Under the pieces are notes generated by a model. That model searched no databases, was not told where the DNA came from, and saw only the letters and a list, made by a program, of their open reading frames with translations. Of a stretch of 36,315 nt of DNA, positions 23,317 to 32,970 are shown piece by piece. Position 1 is the first letter of the stretch. The number at the start of each line of letters is the position of its first letter. Both the position numbers and the translations under genes were made by a program. Where the stretch lies: positions 1 through 36,315 of the forward strand of contig SKYV01000035.1 of NCBI GenBank assembly GCA_007127745.1, read 5' to 3'. This DNA is from Balneolaceae bacterium. GTDB taxonomy: Bacteria; Bacteroidota; Rhodothermia; Balneolales; Balneolaceae.

Positions 23317-23960
23317 TGATCTGGAATTATATGGATGTGTGTATTACTTCGTATGGGTTGTTCAAATATCTGCTCCTCAATATATGTGAGATGATCCGGA
23401 TTGTTCACAAAATCGATCTCGGTTGCATTGATTATCATTAAGGGAGCTTTGTTGTAATGATAGAAAAATTGGTTATAAGCATCGCTCAGATCCTTTAAAT
23501 AGTCTGGAGTGATGTGTTTTTCGTAATCTCTGCCTCGTATTTCAATGTTATCTAACAAGCGCTCAACTGTACTTTGAAGATAAATAACAAGATCGGGTTT
23601 TGCAGATATTCCCGTCATAATCCCGAAGATATTATCGTAAAGAGCAAGCTCGTCATCATCGAGGTTCAGCCTTGCAAAGATACGGTCTTTTTCAAAGATA
23701 TAATCGGAAATCACAAATTGATCAAACAGATCGGGGTTTGTCATTTTCTGCTGCTGCTTGAACCGGCTGGCCAAAAATGCGAGCTGTGTTTGAAATGCAT
23801 AACGTTTTCTGTCTTCATAAAATTTGGGCAAAAATGGATTTTCTTCGAACTGCTCCAGAATCACCCGCGCTCCGTTACGTTCGGCCAACAAATTGGCAAG
23901 AGTGGTTTTGCCGGCTCCAATCACTCCTTCAATTGCAATAAAGTCTAATTTGTTGGGCAT
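23313..23960 (-). CDS. deoxynucleoside kinase (dGK/dAK type)
   Basis: A 215-residue kinase that phosphorylates deoxynucleosides for nucleotide salvage. The P-loop is GVIGAGKT (residues 12-19). The substrate segment ISDYIFEKDRIFA (84-96) holds the equivalent of the ERS/DRS motif, and the lid arginines are in EIRGRDYE (140-147). The length is standard for the family. It lies 29 bases after folK on the same strand, an arrangement often seen in Bacteroidota, and its stop overlaps the next small gene by four bases. Whether it prefers deoxyadenosine, deoxyguanosine or both cannot be told from the sequence. Confidence 0.9.
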   Translation of the reverse strand: MPNKLDFIAIEGVIGAGKTTLANLLAERNGARVILEQFEENPFLPKFYEDRKRYAFQTQLAFLASRFKQQQKMTNPDLFDQFVISDYIFEKDRIFARLNLDDDELALYDNIFGIMTGISAKPDLVIYLQSTVERLLDNIEIRGRDYEKHITPDYLKDLSDAYNQFFYHYNKAPLMIINATEIDFVNNPDHLTYIEEQIFEQPIRSNTHIHIIPDQ

Positions 23961-23989
23961 TTCAGAATTTTTGGATTCTTTTTTAGGGT

Positions 23990-24478
23990 TTACCAGGCAA
24001 ATGCTGTTTTTTCAATTTCTATACCCGGAGCCTGATCAATTAAATCAGAAATGGGCGTATGAGTGACCGGATCGCACCACGATCTGTTGATTTCTTCCAT
24101 CGGAAGCAGAACAAATAACCGGCTTTTATACTCCGGATGAGGTATAATAAGATTCTCTGTTTGAACCAACAAGCTGCCAAAACGGATAATGTCGAGGTCC
24201 AGTATGCGCGGCCCCCAGCGCTCCGGGTTTTGTTCGCGCCCGCACTGTTGCTCAAACTCTTTGAGTTGCCCCAGAAGTTCTGAAGGAGGCAAAGTTGTGG
24301 CTATCTCAGCCACAGTATTGTAAAACCGAAATTTTGCCCCACCTACAGGTTCACTTTCCCAGATGGATGCTTTTTTTACCGGTTTTTCAGACAGGCTTGA
24401 TAAAAAATCTCCGGCTTTTTGAAGGGTTTGCAGCCTGTTGCCCAAATTGCTGCCCAGAGCGATAACTACCTTTTCCAT
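23990..24478 (-). CDS. folK: 2-amino-4-hydroxy-6-hydroxymethyldihydropteridine diphosphokinase
   Basis: FolK transfers pyrophosphate from ATP to 6-hydroxymethyl-7,8-dihydropterin in folate synthesis. The 162-residue protein has GSNLGNR at the start (residues 9-15), SEPVGG, FYNTVAEI, and the signature RWGPRILDLDII, with the two metal-binding aspartates. IPHPEYKSRLFVLLPM follows. The length is typical. Its start lies inside the end of folB (13-base overlap), so folB and folK are coupled and act one after the other in the same pathway. Confidence 0.96.
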   Translation of the reverse strand: MEKVVIALGSNLGNRLQTLQKAGDFLSSLSEKPVKKASIWESEPVGGAKFRFYNTVAEIATTLPPSELLGQLKEFEQQCGREQNPERWGPRILDLDIIRFGSLLVQTENLIIPHPEYKSRLFVLLPMEEINRSWCDPVTHTPISDLIDQAPGIEIEKTAFAW

Positions 24479-24825
24479 TGCATCGTAATTTCGGCATAAA
24501 TTGCCTCAGATTCTATAGGGGGATTTAATTTGCGAACGGAAACCTCAAGCTGTTTGATGTGGGGAGTTTTATCAAAAATCTGGTCACCGATGTTTTGGCA
24601 CAAAGTTTCTATCAGTTTCTCCTGTGGTCCGGAAAATACTGCCTCAGCCACTTCCTGAACCATTTCATAATTAAAGGTTTTGTTCAGGTCGTTGTCTGAA
24701 GTAGCAGCTCTGAAATGGCCACTGGCAACCACGTCAAGTTCAAAATCATTTCCTTTTGCACGCTCTTGTTCGTAGTAGCCGTGTTTGCCCCGAAATTTCA
24801 GGGCCTTCAGAGTAATTGTATCCAA
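24466..24825 (-). CDS. folB: dihydroneopterin aldolase
   Basis: FolB splits 7,8-dihydroneopterin to 6-hydroxymethyl-7,8-dihydropterin and glycolaldehyde, the step before FolK. The 119-residue protein shows FRGKHGYYEQERAKGNDFE (residues 11-29, including the substrate-binding glutamate), the TFNYEMV element with the conserved tyrosine, LIETLCQNI, and the C-terminal VRKLNPPI with the catalytic lysine. Length and motifs are standard. It is read from a point 132 bases after the dnaA stop, so it could have its own promoter or share transcription with dnaA. Confidence 0.95.
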   Translation of the reverse strand: MDTITLKALKFRGKHGYYEQERAKGNDFELDVVASGHFRAATSDNDLNKTFNYEMVQEVAEAVFSGPQEKLIETLCQNIGDQIFDKTPHIKQLEVSVRKLNPPIESEAIYAEITMQWKR

Positions 24826-24957
24826 AATCCGAAAGTTTTGTTCAATTTCATGTGCCTAAAAATAGGGAGAAGTAAACTTGCAAACGAGTGCGAATTTTCC
24901 GTATTCGAAAAACCGGATATATAAAAAAGAGAGCAGGCGGTTAGCTGATCGGGGATA

Positions 24958-26403
24958 TTAAAGGGTAGCTACATCAATTTTCTGTTCGAGTTCTTTTAAA
25001 ATGCGCTTGTGCTTGGGGCTGGTGGTCAGCCTCTCTTCAATTGTGGAAATAGCGTGAATTACGGTAGAGTGGTCGCGTCCGCCAAATTGCAGCCCGATGG
25101 TTTTCAGGCTCGATTTGGTGTACTTCTTGGACAGGAACATCGCAATTTGCCTGGCTTCCACAATTTCCTGTTTCCGGGTTTTTTCGCGCACCTTGTTGGT
25201 GTCAATTCCAAAATATTCACATACATAGTTTTGAATAAACTCGATGGAAATTTGCGAATTGGAGCTTTTCACCATGTCTTTCAGCACCGATTTTGCCATT
25301 TGCAGGTCAATCTCATCAACATGTTTCAGCGAAGCGGTTGCCAGCAGTTTGATGATGGCTCCTTCAAGATCTCTGACGTTTGATTTAAAATTATAAGCGA
25401 TAAACTCAATAATATCCGGATTGAGGGAAATGCCGTTATCGCCGGCTTTTCGTTCCAGAATAGCGTAACGGGTTTCATATTCGGGAATTTGTAAATCTGC
25501 GCTTAAACCCCAGCTGAACCGGGAAATCAGGCGTTCTTCAATATCAGGGATATCTTTGGGAGGTCTGTCACTACTCAGGATAATCTGTTTGCCATCCTGG
25601 TGCAGCGCATTAAAGATATGGAAAAATTCTTCCTGCGTTTTCTCTTTGCCGCTAAAGAACTGGATGTCATCAATAATCAATACATCAATATTGCGATAAA
25701 AAGTGGTAAACTGGCTGGCCCGGTTGTTACGGATGGCCTGAACAAATTCGTTGGTAAAACTTTCTGATGATACATAAAGCACAGCCTGGTCATCGCCGTA
25801 AAGATGTTTTACCCGATTTCCGATGCTTTGAATCAGGTGGGTTTTGCCGAGGCCGGTACCTCCATAGACAAAAAGCGGATTAAATGAATTCTTCCCGGGA
25901 TTTTCGGCAATGGCCATAGCTGCCGATCGGGCAAGCCGGTTGCAGTCTCCTTCTATATACCGGTCAAAAACGTAGTTGTTATTCAGGTTGGAATCGATAT
26001 TGGTTTTTCGGATTCCGGGTATCACAAACGGATTTTCAATTTTACCGGGATGATAGTCGGTAAATGTGTTCATCTCCTGAGGCTTTTGCGGTGGCATGGG
26101 CTGCTGGGGCAGGCGGATCGACCGGTTGTCTTCCACACGGTCAGACCGTTCCACCAAAACCGAGTATTCGAGCTTTCCCTCTTTGCCAAGAACCTTGGCA
26201 ATAGTTGAGCGCAGCATATTGTAATAATGCTCTTCCAGCCATTCGTACCAAAACTGGCTCGGTACCTGAATCGTCAGTGTGTCCCCTTCGAGTTTTAATG
26301 GCTTAATTGGCTCAAACCAGGACTTATATTTTTGATAGCTGATGTTATCCTTGATGATTTCAAGACAATCATTCCAGGCAGCTTCAGCATTCAGTTTATT
26401 CAA
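24958..26403 (-). CDS. dnaA: chromosomal replication initiator protein DnaA
   Basis: DnaA binds DnaA boxes at oriC, opens the duplex with ATP and recruits the helicase. The 481-residue protein has domain I at residues 1-85, a linker rich in Pro and Gln, then the AAA+ domain with Walker A GGTGLGKTH (181-189), Walker B LIIDDIQFF (242-250) and the box VII segment RLISRFSWGL. The C-terminal DNA-binding domain contains the signature GGRDHSTVIHAI. All conserved parts are present. The 373 bases upstream contain three perfect DnaA boxes, so it is probably autoregulated and next to the origin. folB follows on the same strand. Confidence 0.98.
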   Translation of the reverse strand: MNKLNAEAAWNDCLEIIKDNISYQKYKSWFEPIKPLKLEGDTLTIQVPSQFWYEWLEEHYYNMLRSTIAKVLGKEGKLEYSVLVERSDRVEDNRSIRLPQQPMPPQKPQEMNTFTDYHPGKIENPFVIPGIRKTNIDSNLNNNYVFDRYIEGDCNRLARSAAMAIAENPGKNSFNPLFVYGGTGLGKTHLIQSIGNRVKHLYGDDQAVLYVSSESFTNEFVQAIRNNRASQFTTFYRNIDVLIIDDIQFFSGKEKTQEEFFHIFNALHQDGKQIILSSDRPPKDIPDIEERLISRFSWGLSADLQIPEYETRYAILERKAGDNGISLNPDIIEFIAYNFKSNVRDLEGAIIKLLATASLKHVDEIDLQMAKSVLKDMVKSSNSQISIEFIQNYVCEYFGIDTNKVREKTRKQEIVEARQIAMFLSKKYTKSSLKTIGLQFGGRDHSTVIHAISTIEERLTTSPKHKRILKELEQKIDVATL

Positions 26404-26776
26404 CGTGAACAGCCTCCCAAATGCGTATTTAAAAAGTTACTTAAATCCCTAAGTTATCCACACGATGTGTGAGTATCTCAATTTCTGAAAGGGCAAAATG
26501 TAAATTTCTGTACCACAAATCAAAAAAAATATTCACGAAATACCCAAAGTTATCCACATTGTTTTTAACGCAATAAGTTACTGAATGACATGTATTTGCG
26601 ACTTATCGCATAAAATTGTGAAATTTTACTTGACACGGCGTAACAATTCAGTAACGCCGTTTTAACATTCTGTTAATAAGGTGAGGTAATTATTAAAAAC
26701 TTTTCCACAACTTATCCACATTAGGTTGGGCGGTGTAAATCGGGAGTTTGAAAGGTTATTGCTGATTCCGAAAAAG
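26404..26776. other. candidate origin of replication (oriC) with DnaA boxes
   Basis: The 373-base gap between dnaA and prmC has three perfect DnaA boxes TTATCCACA at 26454-26462, 26550-26558 and 26712-26720, all on the plus strand, and a one-mismatch box TTTTCCACA at 26701-26709. The stretch is A/T rich, including an A8 run at 26522-26529 and the 26661-26700 segment, possible unwinding sites. Inverted repeats GTTACTGAAT (26577-26586) with ATTCAGTAAC (26646-26655), and ACGGCGT (26635-26641) with ACGCCGT (26654-26660), lie between the boxes. Position beside dnaA and the box number fit an oriC; dnaA autoregulation alone could also explain the boxes. Confidence 0.65.
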
Positions 26777-27652
26777 CTAAGGTGTAACGTTGGTTACGCC
26801 ATCGGAAGCAATGACAAAACGATTATTATTGTCGAGGTCCTTTAACAGTTCAGGATTGTTAAAAAATAAAGAGGCAATTTTGGCTACCCGTTCAGCAGTT
26901 GTCTGGTTGCATTCCAAAAATAACCGGGCGTTTTGTTCGGCTGCAAATTCAATGATTTTTCTGTACAGCTTCACGGGATCATCGTGAAACAGTGCCTGAG
27001 ATGGTTCATACTCTATCACCTGCGGATGCATGCTCTTTTTTTCTGCTTCAGTGATATATGGCGGGTTGGAAATGATTACATCCCAGCCTTCGGATCTGAT
27101 GCCCGCCAAATTCCAAATATCACCCCTAAAAAAGTAAACCTCAACTTCATTCAGCCGGGCATTTTCCCTGGCAACTGTCAATGCTTTTTCAGAAATGTCT
27201 GCACCTGCGCAGTACCATTCGGGCCGTTTTTGTTTTACGGCGACAGGAATACAACCACTTCCGGTGCCGATATCGAGCAAACGGAGCGGTTTTTCTTTCT
27301 GATGTTTGGTACGCTCCAGCAGAAGGTCTGTAAGCTGTTCGGTTTCAATTCTCGGTATCAGTACGTCTGGAGTTACGTTAATTGTAACTCCCATGAAATC
27401 CGTAGTTCCTGTAATGTGTTGTAGCGGTTCGTGTGCAGCCCTGCGTTTAACAAGCGGACGTATTTTTTCCAGCTCGGCTGATGAGAGGGGCCTGTCGTAC
27501 TGGAGATAAAGATCCAGGCGCTTAATGCCCAGAGCATCGGCAAGTATCCACTCAATACTAAGGCGCGGATCAGGAACATTTTTCTCGCCAAAATAGGTGG
27601 TTGCCCATTCAAGCATGGTTAAAACGGTCCACACCCGACCGGAATTACTCAT
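26777..27652 (-). CDS. prmC: peptide chain release factor N5-glutamine methyltransferase
   Basis: PrmC methylates the glutamine of the GGQ motif in release factors RF1 and RF2, using S-adenosylmethionine. The 291-residue protein has the N-terminal helical part, then the SAM-binding DIGTGSGCI (127-135), an ADISEKAL segment (151-158) and the substrate-binding NPPY (196-199). HITGTTDFMG and IPRIETEQL (a variant of RPETE) are also typical. Length is as expected. It starts 12 bases after a small hypothetical gene on the same strand and ends before the candidate oriC. Confidence 0.95.
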   Translation of the reverse strand: MSNSGRVWTVLTMLEWATTYFGEKNVPDPRLSIEWILADALGIKRLDLYLQYDRPLSSAELEKIRPLVKRRAAHEPLQHITGTTDFMGVTINVTPDVLIPRIETEQLTDLLLERTKHQKEKPLRLLDIGTGSGCIPVAVKQKRPEWYCAGADISEKALTVARENARLNEVEVYFFRGDIWNLAGIRSEGWDVIISNPPYITEAEKKSMHPQVIEYEPSQALFHDDPVKLYRKIIEFAAEQNARLFLECNQTTAERVAKIASLFFNNPELLKDLDNNNRFVIASDGVTNVTP

Positions 27653-27664
27653 GTTACATCCAGA

Positions 27665-28060
27665 CTAAATTTTTTCAGAATCTGTGGATTCTTTATGATC
27701 AACCTCTTCCTGTAATGAGAGCCCGAAGCGTTTTGAGAAATCCATTATGAAATCCACCACATTAGATTCTATACTCTTGTCTTCCGAGAGCGAACTCCCC
27801 CTGAATCCCATACGGCCACCTGCTTTTTTCATTTCTATGCGGTTGTGGCTGTTAGTGCATTCAATAATGCAGGTTAGAGTGATGGTCGCATTCATCTGCT
27901 TTTCAAACTGCTCATAGACACCCACATAAATTTTATCCTTATTGGTGTCCGACGAATATTCATACAAGAATTTTGGCTCGTGCAGTTCAAATAGTTTGGT
28001 TGGTAGTCGTCTTAATGTGTCGTTTGGTCCGTAAACCAGGTATTTTGTTACTGTGCTCAT
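27665..28060 (-). CDS. conserved-looking hypothetical protein upstream of prmC
   Basis: A 131-residue soluble protein of mixed alpha/beta type, with no signal peptide or membrane helix. Readable blocks are YLVYGPNDTLRRLPTKLFE, IYVGVYEQFEKQ, TLTCIIECTNSHNRIEM and FIMDFSKRFGLSLQEEV. No family was recognised. The ATG at 28060 was chosen over one 25 codons upstream because the longer N-terminus is hydrophobic and unlike the rest. The gene ends 12 bases before prmC, so the two are probably co-transcribed. Its job cannot be inferred from that. Confidence 0.65.
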   Translation of the reverse strand: MSTVTKYLVYGPNDTLRRLPTKLFELHEPKFLYEYSSDTNKDKIYVGVYEQFEKQMNATITLTCIIECTNSHNRIEMKKAGGRMGFRGSSLSEDKSIESNVVDFIMDFSKRFGLSLQEEVDHKESTDSEKI

Positions 28061-28171
28061 ATTTTGAATAAACCCGATTAAATTGATAGTAAAAAGGGCA
28101 AAATTTCTGCAGGAATAAAAGCCTAAATTCAACAAGAATCAAATCTGTATTGTAAAGAATTTACTGTAGAT

Positions 28172-28188
28172 TTAACAACACCTGTTAA
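28172..28188. promoter_or_regulatory. possible operator palindrome upstream of the outer-membrane protein gene
   Basis: TTAACA and TGTTAA flank a 5-base spacer, about 75 bases before the ATG at 28265. The symmetry fits a dimeric regulator site, but no regulator is implied by the neighbourhood. Confidence 0.3.
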
Positions 28189-28264
28189 TTTATACTTTCT
28201 TTATGCAATGCTGGAACAAAATATTTCGTTAGTTCAACAAAGTAAAAATTGATTTTTATAAATA

Positions 28265-29086
28265 ATGAAAATTTACAAGTACCTGACATTTATCCTTTTA
28301 TTAACCTTTTTCCCTACAAAAGAGGTGCTGTTTGCTCAGATTACCGAGCCAGAGGTTTTACAGATTCCCCGAAATATTTCAGCTCTGGATGAAAATTACA
28401 GCTCCGGTTTCGGTTTCAATTTTTTAATGAATAATTTCGGTTTTGGCACCGGAATGGAGTTCAGGAGGGTGATTGCCCCGCAATCAGAGATAATGGCTTC
28501 CCTGCGTATAACATCCTTGCGCGACCCGAGTGAGCAAACCTTTACTGATGTATTTTTTGGCCAGCAGGTGGTACCCAATAAATATCAGCGGGCGCTTGCA
28601 TTTCCGTTAATGCTGGGGCTGAGACAACGGGTTTTTGCCGATACTATTAACGATGACTACCGGTTCTTTTTGAGCGCATCACTTGGGCCGGCAGCCTCCT
28701 TTTCCTACCCATATTTTAATGACATCAATAACAACGGTTTCCGTGAGCAGTTTCAGGGATTTGTTGAGCCGATCAACGACTTTTTTACCGGCTGGAGTGA
28801 TGGTAGTTGGCAATGGGGAGGTGCCGGCGAAATTAAGGTGGCTGTGGATATAGGCAGTAATTTTTCCAGGCTTAGCAGTATTGAGTTCGGTTACTTTTTC
28901 TACTACTTTCCGGATTCCATTCAGTTGATGATGCCCAATCAGCCGGTGCTGCGTCAAAATGTTGGCCCGGGCCAAAGCCAATTTATTTTTGATGACAATG
29001 GCGAGCTTGTACTGGAACCGTTTTACGATCCACAGAGCTTTTTCGGATCACCACAAATTACATTTACTTTTGGCTGGCTGAGATAA
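28265..29086 (+). CDS. predicted outer-membrane beta-barrel protein
   Basis: A 273-residue exported protein: hydrophobic signal to about residue 24 (cleavage after LFA). The mature part has alternating beta strands rich in Phe, Tyr and Gly (FGFNFLMNNFGFGTGMEFRR, FLSASLGPAASFSYPYF) and ends in a strand FTFGWLR, as in many outer-membrane barrels. No specific family was recognised. A short Asn/Asp-rich loop (FNDINNNGFREQ) looks like a surface turn or ion-binding loop. It stands alone on the plus strand, converging on the HAD gene 19 bases away. Confidence 0.75.
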   Translation: MKIYKYLTFILLLTFFPTKEVLFAQITEPEVLQIPRNISALDENYSSGFGFNFLMNNFGFGTGMEFRRVIAPQSEIMASLRITSLRDPSEQTFTDVFFGQQVVPNKYQRALAFPLMLGLRQRVFADTINDDYRFFLSASLGPAASFSYPYFNDINNNGFREQFQGFVEPINDFFTGWSDGSWQWGGAGEIKVAVDIGSNFSRLSSIEFGYFFYYFPDSIQLMMPNQPVLRQNVGPGQSQFIFDDNGELVLEPFYDPQSFFGSPQITFTFGWLR

Positions 29087-29105
29087 ACCAATCTCAATCC
29101 CTATG

Positions 29106-29780
29106 TTACTCTATTTGCTGATGCAGCCATTCTTTCATCAGCAAAAGGTTATCGATCAGAAGATCGGGGTGATGTTGCTGCAATTCGTTTTTGGTAAATG
29201 AACCGGTGGTTACCGAGACAGAGCGTGCTCCAAAATATTTGGCTGATTCAATATCATTCGGAGTATCTCCGATAATGATATATTGCTGCCGCTGAGGTTC
29301 GTACCCCTTCATTTCCACAAATTCCCGGTGAGCTTCCTGTGGTAAATAGTTTCTGTTGGTGTGATTACATCCAAAGCCGCCAAATTCAAACACACCTTCC
29401 AGCCCGATGGCTCCCACTTTGTAATAGGCAGACTCTCTGAAATTTCCTGTGCAAAGCCCGATTTCAAAACCCTGCCCCTGAGCATAATGAACAGTTTCGG
29501 CCACTCCATGAATCAAGTTGGCATGATCTGAGCAATAGTGATCTCTCATATAGCCGAGATATAGCTGTTTGGCTTCTTTATAAAGAGTTTCTGCTTCGGG
29601 GTGGGCAGAAACCAAATCAAAAAAAATATCGCGGTCGGTACGCCCGGCAAACGAGTGGTTATTAATTTTAAGACTTTGCATGCCAAGCTCTCTCAGAATT
29701 TCTGCAATCATTTCTTTAGTGAATGATTTTTTGGTATTTAGCAGGGTTCCGTCTATATCAAATAAGAGTATCGGTTTCAT
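29106..29780 (-). CDS. HAD-superfamily phosphatase (phosphoglycolate phosphatase-like)
   Basis: A 224-residue soluble hydrolase. Motif I is DIDGTLL with nucleophile Asp8 and acid/base Asp10; motif II is LCTGN (Thr111); motif IV is IGDTPNDIESA with Asp172 and Asp176. The helical cap between about 15 and 85 is the type seen in phosphoglycolate phosphatase and beta-phosphoglucomutase. The lysine of motif III may be in YYKVGAIGL. The substrate cannot be fixed; repair-linked phosphoglycolate or general sugar phosphates are possible. It is a single gene, divergent from eno. Confidence 0.88.
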   Translation of the reverse strand: MKPILLFDIDGTLLNTKKSFTKEMIAEILRELGMQSLKINNHSFAGRTDRDIFFDLVSAHPEAETLYKEAKQLYLGYMRDHYCSDHANLIHGVAETVHYAQGQGFEIGLCTGNFRESAYYKVGAIGLEGVFEFGGFGCNHTNRNYLPQEAHREFVEMKGYEPQRQQYIIIGDTPNDIESAKYFGARSVSVTTGSFTKNELQQHHPDLLIDNLLLMKEWLHQQIE

Positions 29781-29997
29781 ACGGTTTTACTTTATGGTAA
29801 CGTGAAATAACATTAACTTATAACGATGTAATCATCAGAGTGGTTTGAAATATAATTAGGCCAGAATAATGATACCTTTTAATCAGCATAGAATTAAAAT
29901 TACATATTCTAACTAAAAAAAGAAGAAAAGCTCCGGGAAAGAAAAAACCCGGCGCCTGTCAAAGAGAAAGGCTTTATCACTCTGCACAATAATTTAA

Positions 29998-31321
<1,324 letters not shown>

Positions 31322-31332
31322 AATCTGATTCT

Positions 31333-31521
31333 ATGAAAAACCGTGCAGGAATTTTTGCTTTAATGATAACCGGAATTGTACTGGCTCTGTTATTGGCAGA
31401 AATTCTTGTGCGGATTTTTTTTATTTGGCTTGATGGGAAAAAAGCGACATTTCAAGAGATTAATTTAGATTGTTTACAAAAATTGCAGCCGTATTTAAAT
31501 CCGGAGAGTACTGATTCATGA
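31333..31521 (+). CDS. small single-pass membrane protein before recF
   Basis: A 62-residue protein with one hydrophobic helix (about residues 6-32, ALMITGIVLALLLAEILVRI) and a polar tail. No family was recognised; it is too short and lacks the coiled coil expected of the FtsB/DivIC proteins often coded next to eno. Its stop overlaps the recF start by four bases (ATGA), which argues for a real, translated gene. It lies 24 bases after eno. Confidence 0.6.
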   Translation: MKNRAGIFALMITGIVLALLLAEILVRIFFIWLDGKKATFQEINLDCLQKLQPYLNPESTDS

Positions 31522-32648
31522 AAATCCGGACGCTTAAACTTCACGGCTACAGAAATCATACCGACACATTTGTTGAATTTACCCCCCACCTGAATGTAAT
31601 TACCGGTGCCAACGGATCAGGCAAAACCAATCTGATTGATGCCATTCATTACCTCTGCATGACCAAAAGTTTCGTTGCCTCAAGTGATCAATATGTGGTG
31701 AATTACAATCAAAAATATTTTATGATTGAGGGGAAGTTTGAAGGCGCTATCCGTTCATCATTTAAAATAAGCTGCAGTTACTCGCGGGGTGAAGGAAAAA
31801 AAGTATTTGTGAACGACAGTCCCCTCGAACGGTTTTCCGATCTGATTGGAATGGTTCCGGTGGTGGTTTTGAGCCCGAATGACTTGAAACTGACCAGCGA
31901 GGGTCCGGTTGAACGCCGCACATTTTTAGACACTCTCATCAGCCAAACCTCTCCGGAATATCTCCGTAATCTGATCCGTTACCGTAAAATCAGAAAACAG
32001 AGAAATAAACTGCTGCAGGAATACCGCGGGCCGCTGTCAACTCTGCAAACACAACTGGAGCCCTGGAATCTTCAGCTCGCAAAACATGGAGCTTCAATCA
32101 TTTTTAAACGGGCTGAGGTGCTTGAAAAATTTAAGCACTACCTTGAGTTGCAGTATCGTCTTATTTCTGGCATCAATCTAAAACCATCATTGACCTATCA
32201 AACTATTTGCGAGATGCCGGAAACCGAAAAAGAGCTGCAGGAACTGTACCTGACCCTGGTTGAGGAAAATTTTGAAAAAGAGGCCGAGCGCGAACAGACG
32301 ATAGTTGGCCCGCACCGGGACGAAGTGGTATTTTTCCTGGATGATATGGAGCTACGAAATTTTGGTTCGCAGGGACAGCACCGGCTGTTTTCCATGGCTT
32401 TAAAAATGGCACAACTTTTTTATTATTCCGATGAACTGGACGATCTGCCGATTATGCTTCTTGATGACATTTTCGGAAATCTGGATCAGCAAAAAATCGA
32501 CATTATTACACAAACACTGACTAAACATTCCGGACAAACGTTTATAACATCCGCTTCGGAACGCCCTTTTGATGAAACCCTGTTTGGAAACAACCAACAG
32601 AATGCGTGGTTCACAATACAAAACGGCAGTATAACTCAAAAACATTGA
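31518..32648 (+). CDS. recF: DNA replication and repair protein RecF
   Basis: RecF is an SMC-like ATPase that, with RecO and RecR, loads RecA at gapped DNA. The 376-residue protein has Walker A GANGSGKTNLID (residues 30-41), a signature segment GSQGQHRLFSMALKMA (usual form SQGQQR) and Walker B LPIMLLDDIFGNLD. Further typical features are VVVLSPNDLKL, EGPVERRTFLD and the GPHRDE element. Length is standard. Its start overlaps the preceding small gene by four bases, and the DciA-like gene starts one base after its stop, so the three are coupled. Confidence 0.97.
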   Translation: MKIRTLKLHGYRNHTDTFVEFTPHLNVITGANGSGKTNLIDAIHYLCMTKSFVASSDQYVVNYNQKYFMIEGKFEGAIRSSFKISCSYSRGEGKKVFVNDSPLERFSDLIGMVPVVVLSPNDLKLTSEGPVERRTFLDTLISQTSPEYLRNLIRYRKIRKQRNKLLQEYRGPLSTLQTQLEPWNLQLAKHGASIIFKRAEVLEKFKHYLELQYRLISGINLKPSLTYQTICEMPETEKELQELYLTLVEENFEKEAEREQTIVGPHRDEVVFFLDDMELRNFGSQGQHRLFSMALKMAQLFYYSDELDDLPIMLLDDIFGNLDQQKIDIITQTLTKHSGQTFITSASERPFDETLFGNNQQNAWFTIQNGSITQKH

Positions 32649-32649
32649 T

Positions 32650-32946
32650 ATGGCTTTTGGCAGAGATCCAAAACCGATGAGTGAACTTCTGAAGGAGTTT
32701 ATGAAAAAAATTCCTCAACAGACCGAACTGAGGCGCGGTATGGTAATGCACCTCTGGCCTGATGTTGTTGGAGATCAGATTAACTCAATCACCAAAAACC
32801 TGCGGTTTGAAGGAAACCGCCTGATTGTGACGGTTAACAGCGAAGCCTGGCGGTTTGAACTGCACGCCAACCGCTTTTCGATTGCCAAAAAACTGAATGA
32901 CAGGGTACAGTCTAAAGTTGTTAAAGAAATAGTTGTGCGTACTTAA
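32650..32946 (+). CDS. DUF721/DciA-like protein
   Basis: A 98-residue protein of the DUF721 family, whose best-known member DciA loads the replicative helicase DnaB in bacteria that lack DnaC. The seen features are KEFMKKIPQQTELRRGMVMHLWPDVVGDQI and LIVTVNSEAWRFELHANRFSIAKKLND, the alpha/beta fold typical of the family. It lies one base after recF, the position DUF721 genes hold in many Bacteroidota. The helicase-loader role is family knowledge, not shown by this sequence. Confidence 0.85.
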   Translation: MAFGRDPKPMSELLKEFMKKIPQQTELRRGMVMHLWPDVVGDQINSITKNLRFEGNRLIVTVNSEAWRFELHANRFSIAKKLNDRVQSKVVKEIVVRT

Positions 32947-32970
32947 ACGAAATAGTTTATTTTCCGATTA

